DNA from: an uncultured Collinsella sp.
GTDB taxonomy: Bacteria > Actinomycetota > Coriobacteriia > Coriobacteriales > Coriobacteriaceae
Length of the DNA stretch: 21,308 nt
NCBI GenBank assembly: GCA_902468045.1
Contig: CABQXG010000003.1
Coordinates: 1-21,308, forward strand
Reading direction: 5' to 3'
The notes under the pieces are model-generated. The model was not told the origin of the DNA. It saw nothing but the letters and a program-made list of their open reading frames with translations, and did not search any database. This document shows positions 1-6,135 of this stretch, piece after piece. The stretch's first letter is position 1. Each line of letters begins with the position of its first letter. Made by a program: the position numbers and the translations under genes.

Positions 1-783
1 GCTCACATCAGCTGCGGTTGGGGCCCCAAGGAGGTTCACCTGGACGAGGCCGGCCGTGTGTGCGGCATCACCTTCAAGCGCTGCACGCGCGTCTACGATG
101 ACGAGGGCCGTTTTGCGCCCGAGTACGACGAGAACGATCTGCGCCGTGTCGATGCCGATCGTGTCGTCATGTCGATTGGCCAGTCCATTGTGTGGGGCGA
201 CCTGCTGGCTGGCTCCAAGGTGGAGCTTGGCCGCGGCCAGGGTGCCCTTGCCGATCCCCAGACCTATCAGACCGCCGAGCCTGACATCTTTGTGGGCGGT
301 GACGTCTATACCGGTCCGAGCTTTGCCATCGATGCCATCGCCGCCGGTCACGAGGCCGCCGTCTCCATCCATCGCTTTGTGCAGCCGGGCTCCACGCTCA
401 CCATCGGCCGCAACCAGCGCCGCTACACCGCGCTCGACCGCGACGATGTCGTGATCGAGAGCTACGATAACGCGAGCCGCGAGGTGGCGCATGTTAACCG
501 CGACCGCGAGAAGGCTGCGCCCTTTAGCGAGTACGTCGAGACCTTTACCGAAGAGCAGGTGCGCGCCGAGACCGCCCGTTGCCTGGGTTGCGGTGCCTCG
601 ATCGTCGACCCCAACAAGTGCATCGGCTGCGGCCTGTGCACCACCAAGTGCGCGTTCGACGCCATCCATCTGGATCGCGACCGCCCCGAGTGCTCAACGA
701 TGGTCAAATACGAGCAAAAGCTCCCCAGCCTCGGCAAGTACGCTTTGAAACGCGCAATCAAAATCAAGTTCGGTCGCAAGTAA
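1..783 (+). CDS. FAD-dependent oxidoreductase with C-terminal 4Fe-4S site, 3' part only
   Basis: This is the last 260 residues of a GltD-like flavoprotein; the 5' end lies left of the window. The segment VVMSIGQS and the later GGDVYTGPSFAIDAIAAGHE (about residues 98-118) are the C-terminal FAD/NAD-binding part of the glutamate-synthase small-subunit family. A CLGC pair at 194-197 and a full CIGCGLCTTKC at 207-217 would hold an iron-sulfur cluster. The protein ends in a basic tail (KRAIKIKFGRK). Family members pass electrons between NAD(P)H and a partner enzyme; the partner cannot be told from here. hypA follows after 30 bp, probably in the same operon, which hints at a link to hydrogenase or formate metabolism (inference). 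The frame is open from base 1. Confidence 0.85.
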   Translation, partial: AHISCGWGPKEVHLDEAGRVCGITFKRCTRVYDDEGRFAPEYDENDLRRVDADRVVMSIGQSIVWGDLLAGSKVELGRGQGALADPQTYQTAEPDIFVGGDVYTGPSFAIDAIAAGHEAAVSIHRFVQPGSTLTIGRNQRRYTALDRDDVVIESYDNASREVAHVNRDREKAAPFSEYVETFTEEQVRAETARCLGCGASIVDPNKCIGCGLCTTKCAFDAIHLDRDRPECSTMVKYEQKLPSLGKYALKRAIKIKFGRK

Positions 784-813
784 GTAGTCATAACGGGAAC
801 GGCGGAGGAAAAA

Positions 814-1242
814 GTGCACGAGCTCGGAATCGTTTACCACATCATTCGCGATGTTGAGAACGTGGCGCGTGCCAATGGCGTGCGTCGCGTCTCGAGCGTG
901 ACGTTGCTGCTGGGCGAGGTCTCGGGCGTCGTTCCCGACTTGCTGCTCGACGCTTGGCGCTGGGCGGCAGATAAAAAGTCCATCACCGAGGGTGCGGAGC
1001 TTATTGTGGAGCCTGTCGAGGCCGTGACGCATTGCGAGGCGTGCGGCTGCGACTACGTGACGGTCGAGCACGGCAAGACCTGCCCCCATTGCGGCAGCGG
1101 CGAGACATACCTGCTGCAGGGCCAGGAGGTCATGATCAAGCAGATCGAGACCCCCGACGAGGACCCGGCAGACGCTGCTCCTGACGGTCCTTCCGACGCT
1201 CCCGACGCCGTCGACGCCGCCAACCCCCTCCACATCGTCTAG
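814..1242 (+). CDS. hypA: Hydrogenase nickel incorporation protein HypA
   Basis: HypA delivers nickel to the large subunit of [NiFe] hydrogenase, working in the cytoplasm with HypB. The 142-residue protein begins MHELGIVYHI; the His2 used for nickel binding in the family is present. Zinc-site cysteines are C74 and C77 (CEAC) and C90 and C93 (CPHC). The start is GTG with GGAGG at 804-808, 5 nt upstream. The C-terminal 25 residues are a low-complexity Asp/Ala/Pro tail (DEDPADAAPDGPSDAPDA) beyond the usual HypA length; its role is unknown. It sits 30 bp behind the oxidoreductase gene and is followed by a large inverted repeat. Confidence 0.95.
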   Translation: MHELGIVYHIIRDVENVARANGVRRVSSVTLLLGEVSGVVPDLLLDAWRWAADKKSITEGAELIVEPVEAVTHCEACGCDYVTVEHGKTCPHCGSGETYLLQGQEVMIKQIETPDEDPADAAPDGPSDAPDAVDAANPLHIV

Positions 1243-1253
1243 GATCCCCTATA

Positions 1254-1320
1254 AGTTGCGGTGAAATAGTTCCTAAATCCAGCCTTCTGGCTCTTAAACA
1301 AGAACTATTCCACCGCAACT
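1254..1320. repeat. 19-bp inverted repeat with inner hairpin, after hypA
   Basis: The arms agttgcggtgaaatagttc (1254-1272) and gaactattccaccgcaact (1302-1320) are complementary at 18 of 19 positions. The 29-nt loop holds a small hairpin (agcc ttct ggct, 1281-1292). The right arm is followed by attttg, so it could end hypA transcripts, but the T-run is short. The 13-mer ttccaccgcaact of the right arm recurs at 5162-5174, after the PTS/DUF956 block, which suggests a dispersed chromosomal repeat rather than a simple terminator. Confidence 0.7.
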
Positions 1321-1571
1321 ATTTTGAGTGGTTTCGTAGACCATAAGTCACGAAAATGGTCAAGCCATGTCTGTTTAAACAAAATAGCGGCAGTACAAGC
1401 GCATTCGCGCTTGCCTAAAATCGTTATTAATGAACAGCCTGCTTGTATCTGTAAAATACATAGCTTGATGAGTGACGCTTTATCAGGTAATGAGTCGAAA
1501 AACAGTAATGTAATCAATTTGTAACAAACTTAGACGTTTAAACAAATAATCCAACCTTTTGCGGATTTAGC
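1321..1571. other. AT-rich gap between hypA and the PTS operon
   Basis: No convincing gene. A 66-codon TTG-initiated frame at 1324-1524 has no ribosome binding site. The segment contains a perfect 7-bp hairpin (caagcgc/gcgcttg, 1396-1413, loop attc) and two copies of gtttaaacaaa (1373-1383 and 1536-1546) with a palindromic core. The base composition is clearly lower in GC than the flanking genes. It probably carries regulatory sequence for the downstream PTS operon, but no known operator was recognised. Confidence 0.5.
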
Positions 1572-1600
1572 TATAATTCCACAATCCAAACAGGTATACT
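1572..1600 (+). promoter_or_regulatory. manX: Candidate -10 boxes for the PTS operon
   Basis: A perfect TATAAT lies at 1572-1577 and a TATACT at 1595-1600, 76 and 53 bp before the manX-like start. Neither has a clear TTGACA at the right distance, so the promoter may depend on an activator. The call rests on the hexamers and position only. Confidence 0.35.
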
Positions 1601-1647
1601 CCTTTCATGTCGTGTAGGAAATACGTAGACAAAAAGGAGGTTATGTG

Positions 1648-2637
1648 ATGGTAAGTATTGTTCTTGCTAGCCACGGGGACTTGGCAGCTGGAATCAAGCA
1701 GACGGGCTCGATGGTCTTTGGCGATCAGCCGTCTGTTGCCGTGGTCTCGCTCGAGCCGAGCATGGGCCCCGACGACTTCCGTGCCAAGGTCGAGGAAGCA
1801 GTCGCTTCCTTCGAGGACCAGGAGCAGGTGCTCTTCCTCGTTGATCTGTGGGGTGGCACGCCGTTCAACCAGATCAGCGGGCTCATCGAGGGCCACGATT
1901 CCTGGGCTATCGTCACCGGTGTCAACCTGCCTATGCTCATCGAGGCATATTCGCAGCGCTTTGACGCAAAGAACACTGCACATGCGATCGCAAAACATCT
2001 CGTGACTGAGGCTAAGGCTGGCGTGCGCGTCAAGCCCGAGTCTCTGGAGCCCGAGGAGAAGAAGCCGGCTGCGGCCGCCGCTGCTCCTGCAGGCGCCATC
2101 CCTCCGGGAACGGTCATCGGCGACGGGCACATCAAGATCGCCCACGTCCGTATCGACACCCGTCTGCTGCATGGTCAGGTGGCCACCACGTGGACCAAGC
2201 AGATTAACCCCAACCGTATCATCGTGGTTTCCGACGGCGTTGCTCACGACGAGCTTCGTAAGACCATGATCGAGCAGGCTGCCCCTCCGGGAGTCCATGC
2301 CAACGTCGTGCCCATCAAGAAGATGGCCGAGGTCGTCAAGGACACGCGCTTTGGTGACACCAAGGCCATGCTGCTCTTTGAGAATCCGCAGGATCTGCTC
2401 AAGGCCATCGAGGCCGGCGTCGACATCAAGGAAGTCAACATCGGTTCTATGGCTCACTCCAAGGGCAAGGTCGTCGTCACCAACGCCGTCGCTATGGGCG
2501 ATGACGATGTCAAGACTCTCGAGGCTCTCAAGGCCAAGGGCGTCAAGTTCGAGGTCCGCAAGGTTCCTTCGGATTCCTCCGAGGATCTCGACGCCATGTT
2601 GAAGAAAGCTAAGGCCGAACTGGCCGCTCAAGCATAG
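1648..2637 (+). CDS. manX: PTS mannose-family EIIA-EIIB fusion
   Basis: Cytoplasmic phosphocarrier of a mannose/sorbose-class phosphotransferase system: phosphate goes from HPr to a histidine in EIIA, then to one in EIIB, then to sugar bound by EIIC/EIID. The EIIA domain (about 1-130) has the phospho-accepting His9 in VSIVLASHGDLAAG. An Ala/Pro linker (about 135-150, KKPAAAAAAPAGA) leads to the EIIB domain (about 160-330) with His175 in RIDTRLLHGQVATTW. The start is ATG 1648, 7 nt after AAGGAGG (1634-1640); a GTG directly before it at 1645 is too close to that site. 329 residues, the normal size for the fused form. The sugar cannot be fixed from sequence; mannose, glucose, fructose or amino sugars are possible. 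Confidence 0.93.
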   Translation: MVSIVLASHGDLAAGIKQTGSMVFGDQPSVAVVSLEPSMGPDDFRAKVEEAVASFEDQEQVLFLVDLWGGTPFNQISGLIEGHDSWAIVTGVNLPMLIEAYSQRFDAKNTAHAIAKHLVTEAKAGVRVKPESLEPEEKKPAAAAAAPAGAIPPGTVIGDGHIKIAHVRIDTRLLHGQVATTWTKQINPNRIIVVSDGVAHDELRKTMIEQAAPPGVHANVVPIKKMAEVVKDTRFGDTKAMLLFENPQDLLKAIEAGVDIKEVNIGSMAHSKGKVVVTNAVAMGDDDVKTLEALKAKGVKFEVRKVPSDSSEDLDAMLKKAKAELAAQA

Positions 2638-2655
2638 TAAAGGAGGGTCCGATAT

Positions 2656-3474
2656 ATGTCTGCAATCACTATTCTGCTTGTTGCGATTGTCGCGTTGCTT
2701 GCCGGTATGGAAGGCATTCTGGATGAGTTCCAGTTCCATCAGCCGCTCGTGGCATGCACGCTTATCGGTCTCGTAACCGGTCACCTTCAGGAGGGTATCC
2801 TCCTGGGCGGTTCGCTCCAGATGATGGCCCTTGGCTGGGCTAACGTCGGCGCCGCTGTCGCGCCTGACGCCGCTCTGGCCTCGGTCGCTTCTTCGATCAT
2901 CATGGTGCTCGCCCTCAACGGTGGCGCCACCGATTCGGCCAAGGCCGTTACCACCGCTATCGCCGTCGCCGTCCCGCTGTCGGTCGCTGGTCTGTTCCTG
3001 ACCATGATCTGCCGTACCATTGCTACCGCTATCGCTCACGCCATGGACGGTTGCGCCGAGAAGGGCGACTTCTCCGGCATCGAGCGCTGGCAGTATGCTG
3101 CCATCCTCATGCAGGGCCTTCGTATCGCCATCCCGGCAGTGCTTCTGTGCGTCATCCCGGCCGAGGCCGTTACCAACGCGCTTAACGCTATGCCCGACTG
3201 GCTGTCCGGCGGCATGGCTGTCGGCGGCGGCATGGTCGCTTCCGTCGGTTACGCCATGGTCATCAACATGATGGCCACCAAGGAGACCTGGCCGTTCTTC
3301 GTCCTCGGCTTTGTCCTTGCTGCCATCCCTCAGCTCACGCTGATCGCCCTTGGTCTCATCGGCATCTCCCTTGCCCTCATCTACCTTGGCCTTAAGGATC
3401 TGGCCAAGCAGGGTGGCGGCATGGGCGGTGGCTCCGGCGACCCGCTCGGCGACATTCTGAACGATTACGAGTAG
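2656..3474 (+). CDS. manY: PTS mannose-family EIIC membrane component
   Basis: Integral membrane protein that, with EIID, forms the sugar channel of the mannose-class PTS. It has 272 residues and many hydrophobic segments, starting with ITILLVAIVALLAGMEGI. The family-typical early block is present: ILDEFQFHQPLVACTLIGLV followed by GHLQEGILLGGSLQMMALGW. The C-terminus is Gly-rich and hydrophilic (GGGMGGGSGD). It follows manX by 18 bp, with AGGAGGG at 2641-2647 before ATG 2656. It is translated with manX and manZ as one operon. Confidence 0.93.
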   Translation: MSAITILLVAIVALLAGMEGILDEFQFHQPLVACTLIGLVTGHLQEGILLGGSLQMMALGWANVGAAVAPDAALASVASSIIMVLALNGGATDSAKAVTTAIAVAVPLSVAGLFLTMICRTIATAIAHAMDGCAEKGDFSGIERWQYAAILMQGLRIAIPAVLLCVIPAEAVTNALNAMPDWLSGGMAVGGGMVASVGYAMVINMMATKETWPFFVLGFVLAAIPQLTLIALGLIGISLALIYLGLKDLAKQGGGMGGGSGDPLGDILNDYE

Positions 3475-3490
3475 GAGGGGAGTGATACAT

Positions 3491-4411
3491 ATGGCAGAGA
3501 ACAAGATTCAGCTCACCAAGGCTGACCGCAAGAAGGTTTGCTTCCGTCATCAGTTCCTTCAGGGCTCGTGGAACTACGAGCGTATGCAGAACGGCGGCTG
3601 GTGCTTCGCAATGATCCCTGCGATCAAGAAGCTCTACACCAGCAAGGATGACCAGATTGCCGCTCTTAAGCGCCACCTGGAGTTCTATAACACCCACCCC
3701 TATGTTTCCGCCCCCGTCATTGGCGTTACCCTCGCCCTCGAGGAGGAGCGCGCCAACGGTGCTCCGATCGATGACGTCGCCATCCAGGGCGTCAAGGTCG
3801 GTATGATGGGCCCGCTCGCCGGCGTCGGTGACCCCGTCTTCTGGTTCACCCTTCGCCCGATTCTGGGCGCTCTGGGCGCTTCCCTGGCCATGTCCGGCAG
3901 CATCGTCGGTCCGCTGCTGTTCTTCTTCGCGTGGAACATCATCCGTTACGCTTTCCTGTGGTACACGCAGGAGTTTGGCTACAAGGTCGGCTCCTCCATC
4001 GCCAAGGACCTCTCCGGTGGTCTGATGGGCAAGGTCACCGAGGGCGCTTCCATCCTGGGTATGTTCATCATCGGCGCCCTGGTCGAGCGCTGGGTGTCCA
4101 TTTCCTTCACCCCGATCGTCTCCACGGTCAAGCAGTCTGCTGGCGCCTTTATCGACTGGGCTAGCCTGCCCTCCGGTTCCGAGGGTATCAAGGAAGCGCT
4201 GACGATGTACAACTCCGTCGGTGCTACCGCCCTTGATCAGATGAAGGTCACCACGCTTCAGGCCAACCTCGATCAGCTCATCCCCGGCCTTGCCGCCGTG
4301 TGCCTGACCCTGCTGGTCTGCAAGCTCCTCAAGAAGAAGGTCAGCCCGATCGTCATCATCCTGGCTCTCTTCGCCGTCGGCATCATCGGTCGCTTCTGCG
4401 GCTTCATGTAA
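3491..4411 (+). CDS. manZ: PTS mannose-family EIID membrane component
   Basis: Partner of EIIC in the membrane. It has 306 residues, with a hydrophilic N-terminus (MAENKIQLTKADRKKVCFRH), the family-typical FLQGSWNYERMQNGGWCFAM block near residue 25, and the GVKVGMMGPLAGVGDPVFW motif in the middle. Hydrophobic segments follow, ending IVIILALFAVGIIGRFCGFM. The start is ATG 3491, 10 nt after GGAGGGG (3474-3480); a GTG three codons earlier lies directly on the ribosome binding site and is rejected. Last gene of the core operon, followed by a strong hairpin. Confidence 0.93.
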   Translation: MAENKIQLTKADRKKVCFRHQFLQGSWNYERMQNGGWCFAMIPAIKKLYTSKDDQIAALKRHLEFYNTHPYVSAPVIGVTLALEEERANGAPIDDVAIQGVKVGMMGPLAGVGDPVFWFTLRPILGALGASLAMSGSIVGPLLFFFAWNIIRYAFLWYTQEFGYKVGSSIAKDLSGGLMGKVTEGASILGMFIIGALVERWVSISFTPIVSTVKQSAGAFIDWASLPSGSEGIKEALTMYNSVGATALDQMKVTTLQANLDQLIPGLAAVCLTLLVCKLLKKKVSPIVIILALFAVGIIGRFCGFM

Positions 4412-4467
4412 GCACGCTTCGGCTTAAGACCGAGAGTTGCTAGGTAAGGGCTTTTGAGCCATTGAAA

Positions 4468-4515
4468 CGGACCGCACCCGGTGGGTACACTGGATGCGGT
4501 CCGATTGTTTTTATT
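4468..4515 (+). terminator. Rho-independent terminator after the PTS operon
   Basis: The arms cggaccgca (4468-4476) and tgcggtccg (4495-4503) pair perfectly and continue, after one mismatch, through six more pairs (one G-T) to a ggta loop. The stem is followed by attgtttttatt. It lies only 17 bp before the next gene, so it may work as an attenuator that lowers expression of the DUF956 gene relative to the PTS genes. Confidence 0.85.
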
Positions 4516-4531
4516 GGAGGGCGAGGCGCGT

Positions 4532-4930
4532 ATGGCGCAATCTCAGAACAGCACGGTCGATCTGGCAACGCCGGCAACCTGCCTGATGGGGCTTACCAGC
4601 CACGGTAACGTGATGGTGGGCAATAAGGCGTTCGAGTATTACAACGAGCGCAATCCCGAGGATTATATTCAAATCCCGTGGGACGAGGTCGACTATATTG
4701 CCGCCGAGGTTTTACGCGGCACCAAGAAGATCACGCGTTTTGCCATCTTCACCAAGGACAACGGTCACTTTACGTTTTCGACGCGTGACGACAAAGAGAC
4801 GCTTCGCGCGGTCCGCAAGTACGTCGACGAGAATAAGCTCGTGCGTTCGCCCGACTTTATCGATGTGACGGCCAAGGGCGTCAAGAGCATCCCCTCCGTC
4901 ATCAAAAACCTCTTCCACAAAGGTAACTAG
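4532..4930 (+). CDS. manO: DUF956 protein, mannose-PTS companion (ManO-like)
   Basis: 132 residues with no membrane segment. DUF956 proteins are nearly always encoded beside mannose-class PTS genes and are thought to regulate them; their biochemistry is not firmly settled. Recognisable family blocks are TCLMGLTSHGNVMVGNKAFE, then IQIPWDEVDYIAAEV and TRFAIFTKDNGHFTFSTRD. The ATG at 4532 is preferred, with GGAGG at 4516-4520 and GAGG at 4523-4526. The longer frame from 4481 would begin inside the terminator stem. It is either expressed by read-through of that hairpin or from an unseen promoter. Confidence 0.85.
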   Translation: MAQSQNSTVDLATPATCLMGLTSHGNVMVGNKAFEYYNERNPEDYIQIPWDEVDYIAAEVLRGTKKITRFAIFTKDNGHFTFSTRDDKETLRAVRKYVDENKLVRSPDFIDVTAKGVKSIPSVIKNLFHKGN

Positions 4931-4954
4931 TCATTAAAGAGCGCCCCCCAAAGT

Positions 4955-5160
4955 GGGACGCAGTTTCCCATGGGGCTCGATTGGGAAAGTGCATCCCAGT
5001 TCGAGCGCCGATTCCGGGATGTAGTTTCCGGAACGGGGTCGTTTGGGAAACCGTGTCCCGTTTCGAGCCGAAATTCTGGGACACAGTTTCCAGCGAGGTC
5101 CCATTGGGAAAGTTTGACCCAGAATTTGCCTGGATAGTGGGACACACTTTCCGGAGGGCT
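4955..5160. repeat. Tandem array of 61-62 bp hairpin units
   Basis: Units begin with gggac or gggat at 4955, 5016, 5078 and 5139, giving periods of 61, 62 and 61 bp; the last is partial. Each carries the pattern GGGAnnnAGTTTCC ... TGGGAAA ... CCC. In unit 1 the arms gggacgcagtttccca (4955-4970) and tgggaaagtgcatccc (4981-4996) pair at 14 of 16 positions. Unit sequences differ by many bases, so this is an old array and not a CRISPR. It ends at a copy of ttccaccgcaact that is shared with the inverted repeat at 1254-1320. Confidence 0.75.
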
Positions 5161-5193
5161 GTTCCACCGCAACTTCGAAGAGTGGCTATACGC

Positions 5194-5223
5194 TGTATTA
5201 CAACGGCGTAAATCTGCTACACT
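5194..5223 (+). promoter_or_regulatory. Possible promoter of tRNA-Arg
   Basis: TACACT at 5218-5223 is 10 nt upstream of the mature tRNA 5' end. The -35 region (tgtatt, 5194-5199, 18-bp spacer) matches consensus weakly. Confidence 0.35.
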
Positions 5224-5233
5224 AGTACAACAT

Positions 5234-5309
5234 GCCTCCGTAGCTCAGGGGATAGAGCACCGCTCTCCTAAAGCGGGTGTCGACGGTTCGAATCCGCCCG
5301 GGGGCACCA
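5234..5309 (+). tRNA. tRNA-Arg (anticodon CCT)
   Basis: A 76-base cloverleaf with encoded CCA. The acceptor stem is gcctccg/cgggggc. The anticodon stem ccgct/agcgg holds the loop ctcctaa, giving anticodon CCT (reads AGG, arginine). The T-arm carries ggttcgaatcc. Its 3' 46 bases are the attachment site for the element that follows, and the gene remains complete on the left side. Confidence 0.96.
5264..5309 (+). repeat. Attachment site, left copy (attL), 46 bp
   Basis: From the anticodon stem to the CCA of tRNA-Arg this 46-bp sequence is identical to 18588-18633. The bases outside the repeat differ at both ends (c/a on the left, g/t on the right). A direct repeat made of the 3' end of a tRNA gene, with a tyrosine integrase next to the distal copy, is the classic mark of site-specific integration. 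Confidence 0.93.
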
Positions 5310-5318
5310 GGAAAATCG

Positions 5319-5359
5319 CAGGTCAGGAGTTATTTTTGCTTCTGACCTGTTCTGGTTTT
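5319..5359 (+). terminator. Hairpin terminator just after tRNA-Arg (element 1 end)
   Basis: caggtcag (5319-5326) pairs perfectly with ctgacctg (5342-5349). The stem extends inward by three pairs, one of them G-T, to a ttatttttg loop. ttctggtttt follows. It begins 10 nt after the tRNA CCA and lies within the integrated element, so the element probably supplies the tRNA terminator. Confidence 0.6.
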
Positions 5360-5438
5360 GGGGTTAAGAACCGCTTCCGTTTGTAAATCTGGTAAGTAAA
5401 TATTATGACTTCCCGAGTTTTCCACTGAAAACAGGAAA

Positions 5439-5603
5439 TCACCATTTTGGGGATAAAAGTTTTCAACAGCTGTTAGTCGGTTCCATTTTGGTGACGCGCT
5501 TCCCTCTTTTGGGTAAAAAATATCACCATTTTGATGATTCGGCAGCTTTGAATTCTCTGATAAAAAGCCTGTTCAGAAGCTTGTTTCATACCCATTTTGG
5601 TGA
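5439..5603. promoter_or_regulatory. Phased array of five 15-bp palindromes near the left end
   Basis: Copies of a TCACCATTTTGGTGA-like palindrome start at 5439, 5480, 5501, 5523 and 5589. The first and fourth are closest to the full left half and the second and fifth to the full right half; the third (tccctcttttgggta) is weaker. Spacings of 41, 21, 22 and 66 bp are all close to multiples of 21-22 bp, two DNA turns, so the sites face one side of the helix. No gene covers this stretch (5310-5762). It could be arm-type recombinase or excisionase sites, a regulator array or a replication iteron set. Confidence 0.6.
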
Positions 5604-5647
5604 AACCAATATATAGAGAAATAGATTATAAAGATTATAAAGAAATA

Positions 5648-5666
5648 GGGACGGCGATGCCGTCCC
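5648..5666 (-). terminator. Terminator of the XRE gene
   Basis: gggacggc/gccgtccc is a perfect 8-bp stem with a three-base loop. Read leftward it is followed by TATTTCTTTATAATC, a T-rich tail. It lies about 100 bp beyond the stop of the leftward XRE gene. Confidence 0.55.
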
Positions 5667-5762
5667 CTTCGCTCGCAAAGCTCGCTGCGCGGCCACGTAC
5701 CGTGTCCTTGCCGCCGGCTACGCCGCCGATTTATTCGCTCACTTCGTTCGCTGATTGATGGA

Positions 5763-6011
5763 CTAATCCGATTTATCGGTGACACCAGTCATAAGTGCAG
5801 CAATTGATATGTTGAATCCATTGGCAATTTTAGAGAGGTTAGAAAGACTGACATTTCTGCGTCCGACCTCTATCGAGGCGTAGTAAGACCTGTCCATGTC
5901 AATGCGGTTCGCAAATTGCTCTTGTGAGTAACCAGACTCTGATCTGAGTTCTTTGCACCGTAGACCAAGGGATTGTTGTAGCGGCGAGATATCCATGACA
6001 AAAAGGGTCAT
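5763..6011 (-). CDS. XRE-family helix-turn-helix regulator
   Basis: 82 residues forming a single HTH_3 domain: the helix-turn-helix spans about residues 22-55 (LRSESGYSQEQFANRIDMDR and SYYASIEVGRRNVSLSNLSK). No extra sensor domain. It is transcribed away from the large surface-protein gene, and the 12-bp inverted repeat at 6012-6052 lies right at its start. Neither ATG 6011 nor the in-frame ATG 5996 has a ribosome binding site. A -10 box ends about ten bases upstream of ATG 6011, so a leaderless mRNA is plausible and favours 6011. It probably represses its own promoter and the divergent one. Confidence 0.8.
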   Translation of the reverse strand: MTLFVMDISPLQQSLGLRCKELRSESGYSQEQFANRIDMDRSYYASIEVGRRNVSLSNLSKIANGFNISIAALMTGVTDKSD

Positions 6012-6052
6012 GGATTGTTGTATTTATGCCAACGGACTATATACAACAATCC
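6012..6052. promoter_or_regulatory. Divergent promoter with 12-bp perfect inverted repeat operator
   Basis: ggattgttgtat (6012-6023) and atacaacaatcc (6041-6052) are perfect complements 17 bp apart. Leftward, TTGTTG (6048-6043) is spaced 16 bp from TAAATA (6026-6021). Rightward, TTGTTG (6016-6021) is spaced 16 bp from TATATA (6038-6043). Both promoters thus lie within the repeat, so a dimer of the adjacent XRE protein bound here could control both genes. Confidence 0.6.
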
Positions 6053-6135
6053 CAGTTAAGGCGCATAATTATCTCTATTGGAAAGCGCTCTGATGCCCAG
6101 TCGGATAGGGCACGGAAAAGGAATGGAACAGCACA

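Noticed and set aside
1324..1524. 66-codon frame with TTG start after hypA
   Set aside because: No ribosome site and no recognisable protein features; it begins just after the inverted repeat.
1567..3504. Open frame of 645 codons on the minus strand across manX/manY
   Set aside because: It is antisense to clear PTS genes, has no domain and arises from GC-rich codon bias.
4481..4531. Upstream start for the DUF956 gene
   Set aside because: It begins inside the terminator stem and adds residues not typical of the family.
4955..5160. CRISPR array
   Set aside because: The units are diverged along their whole length with no constant repeat and unique spacers, and no cas genes are present.
4902..5211. 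Small frames inside the 61-62 bp repeats on both strands
   Set aside because: They only reflect the repeat sequence; no ribosome sites or domains.
5573..5785. 70-codon minus-strand frame beyond the XRE gene
   Set aside because: Low-complexity Arg-rich sequence spanning the terminator hairpin; no ribosome site.
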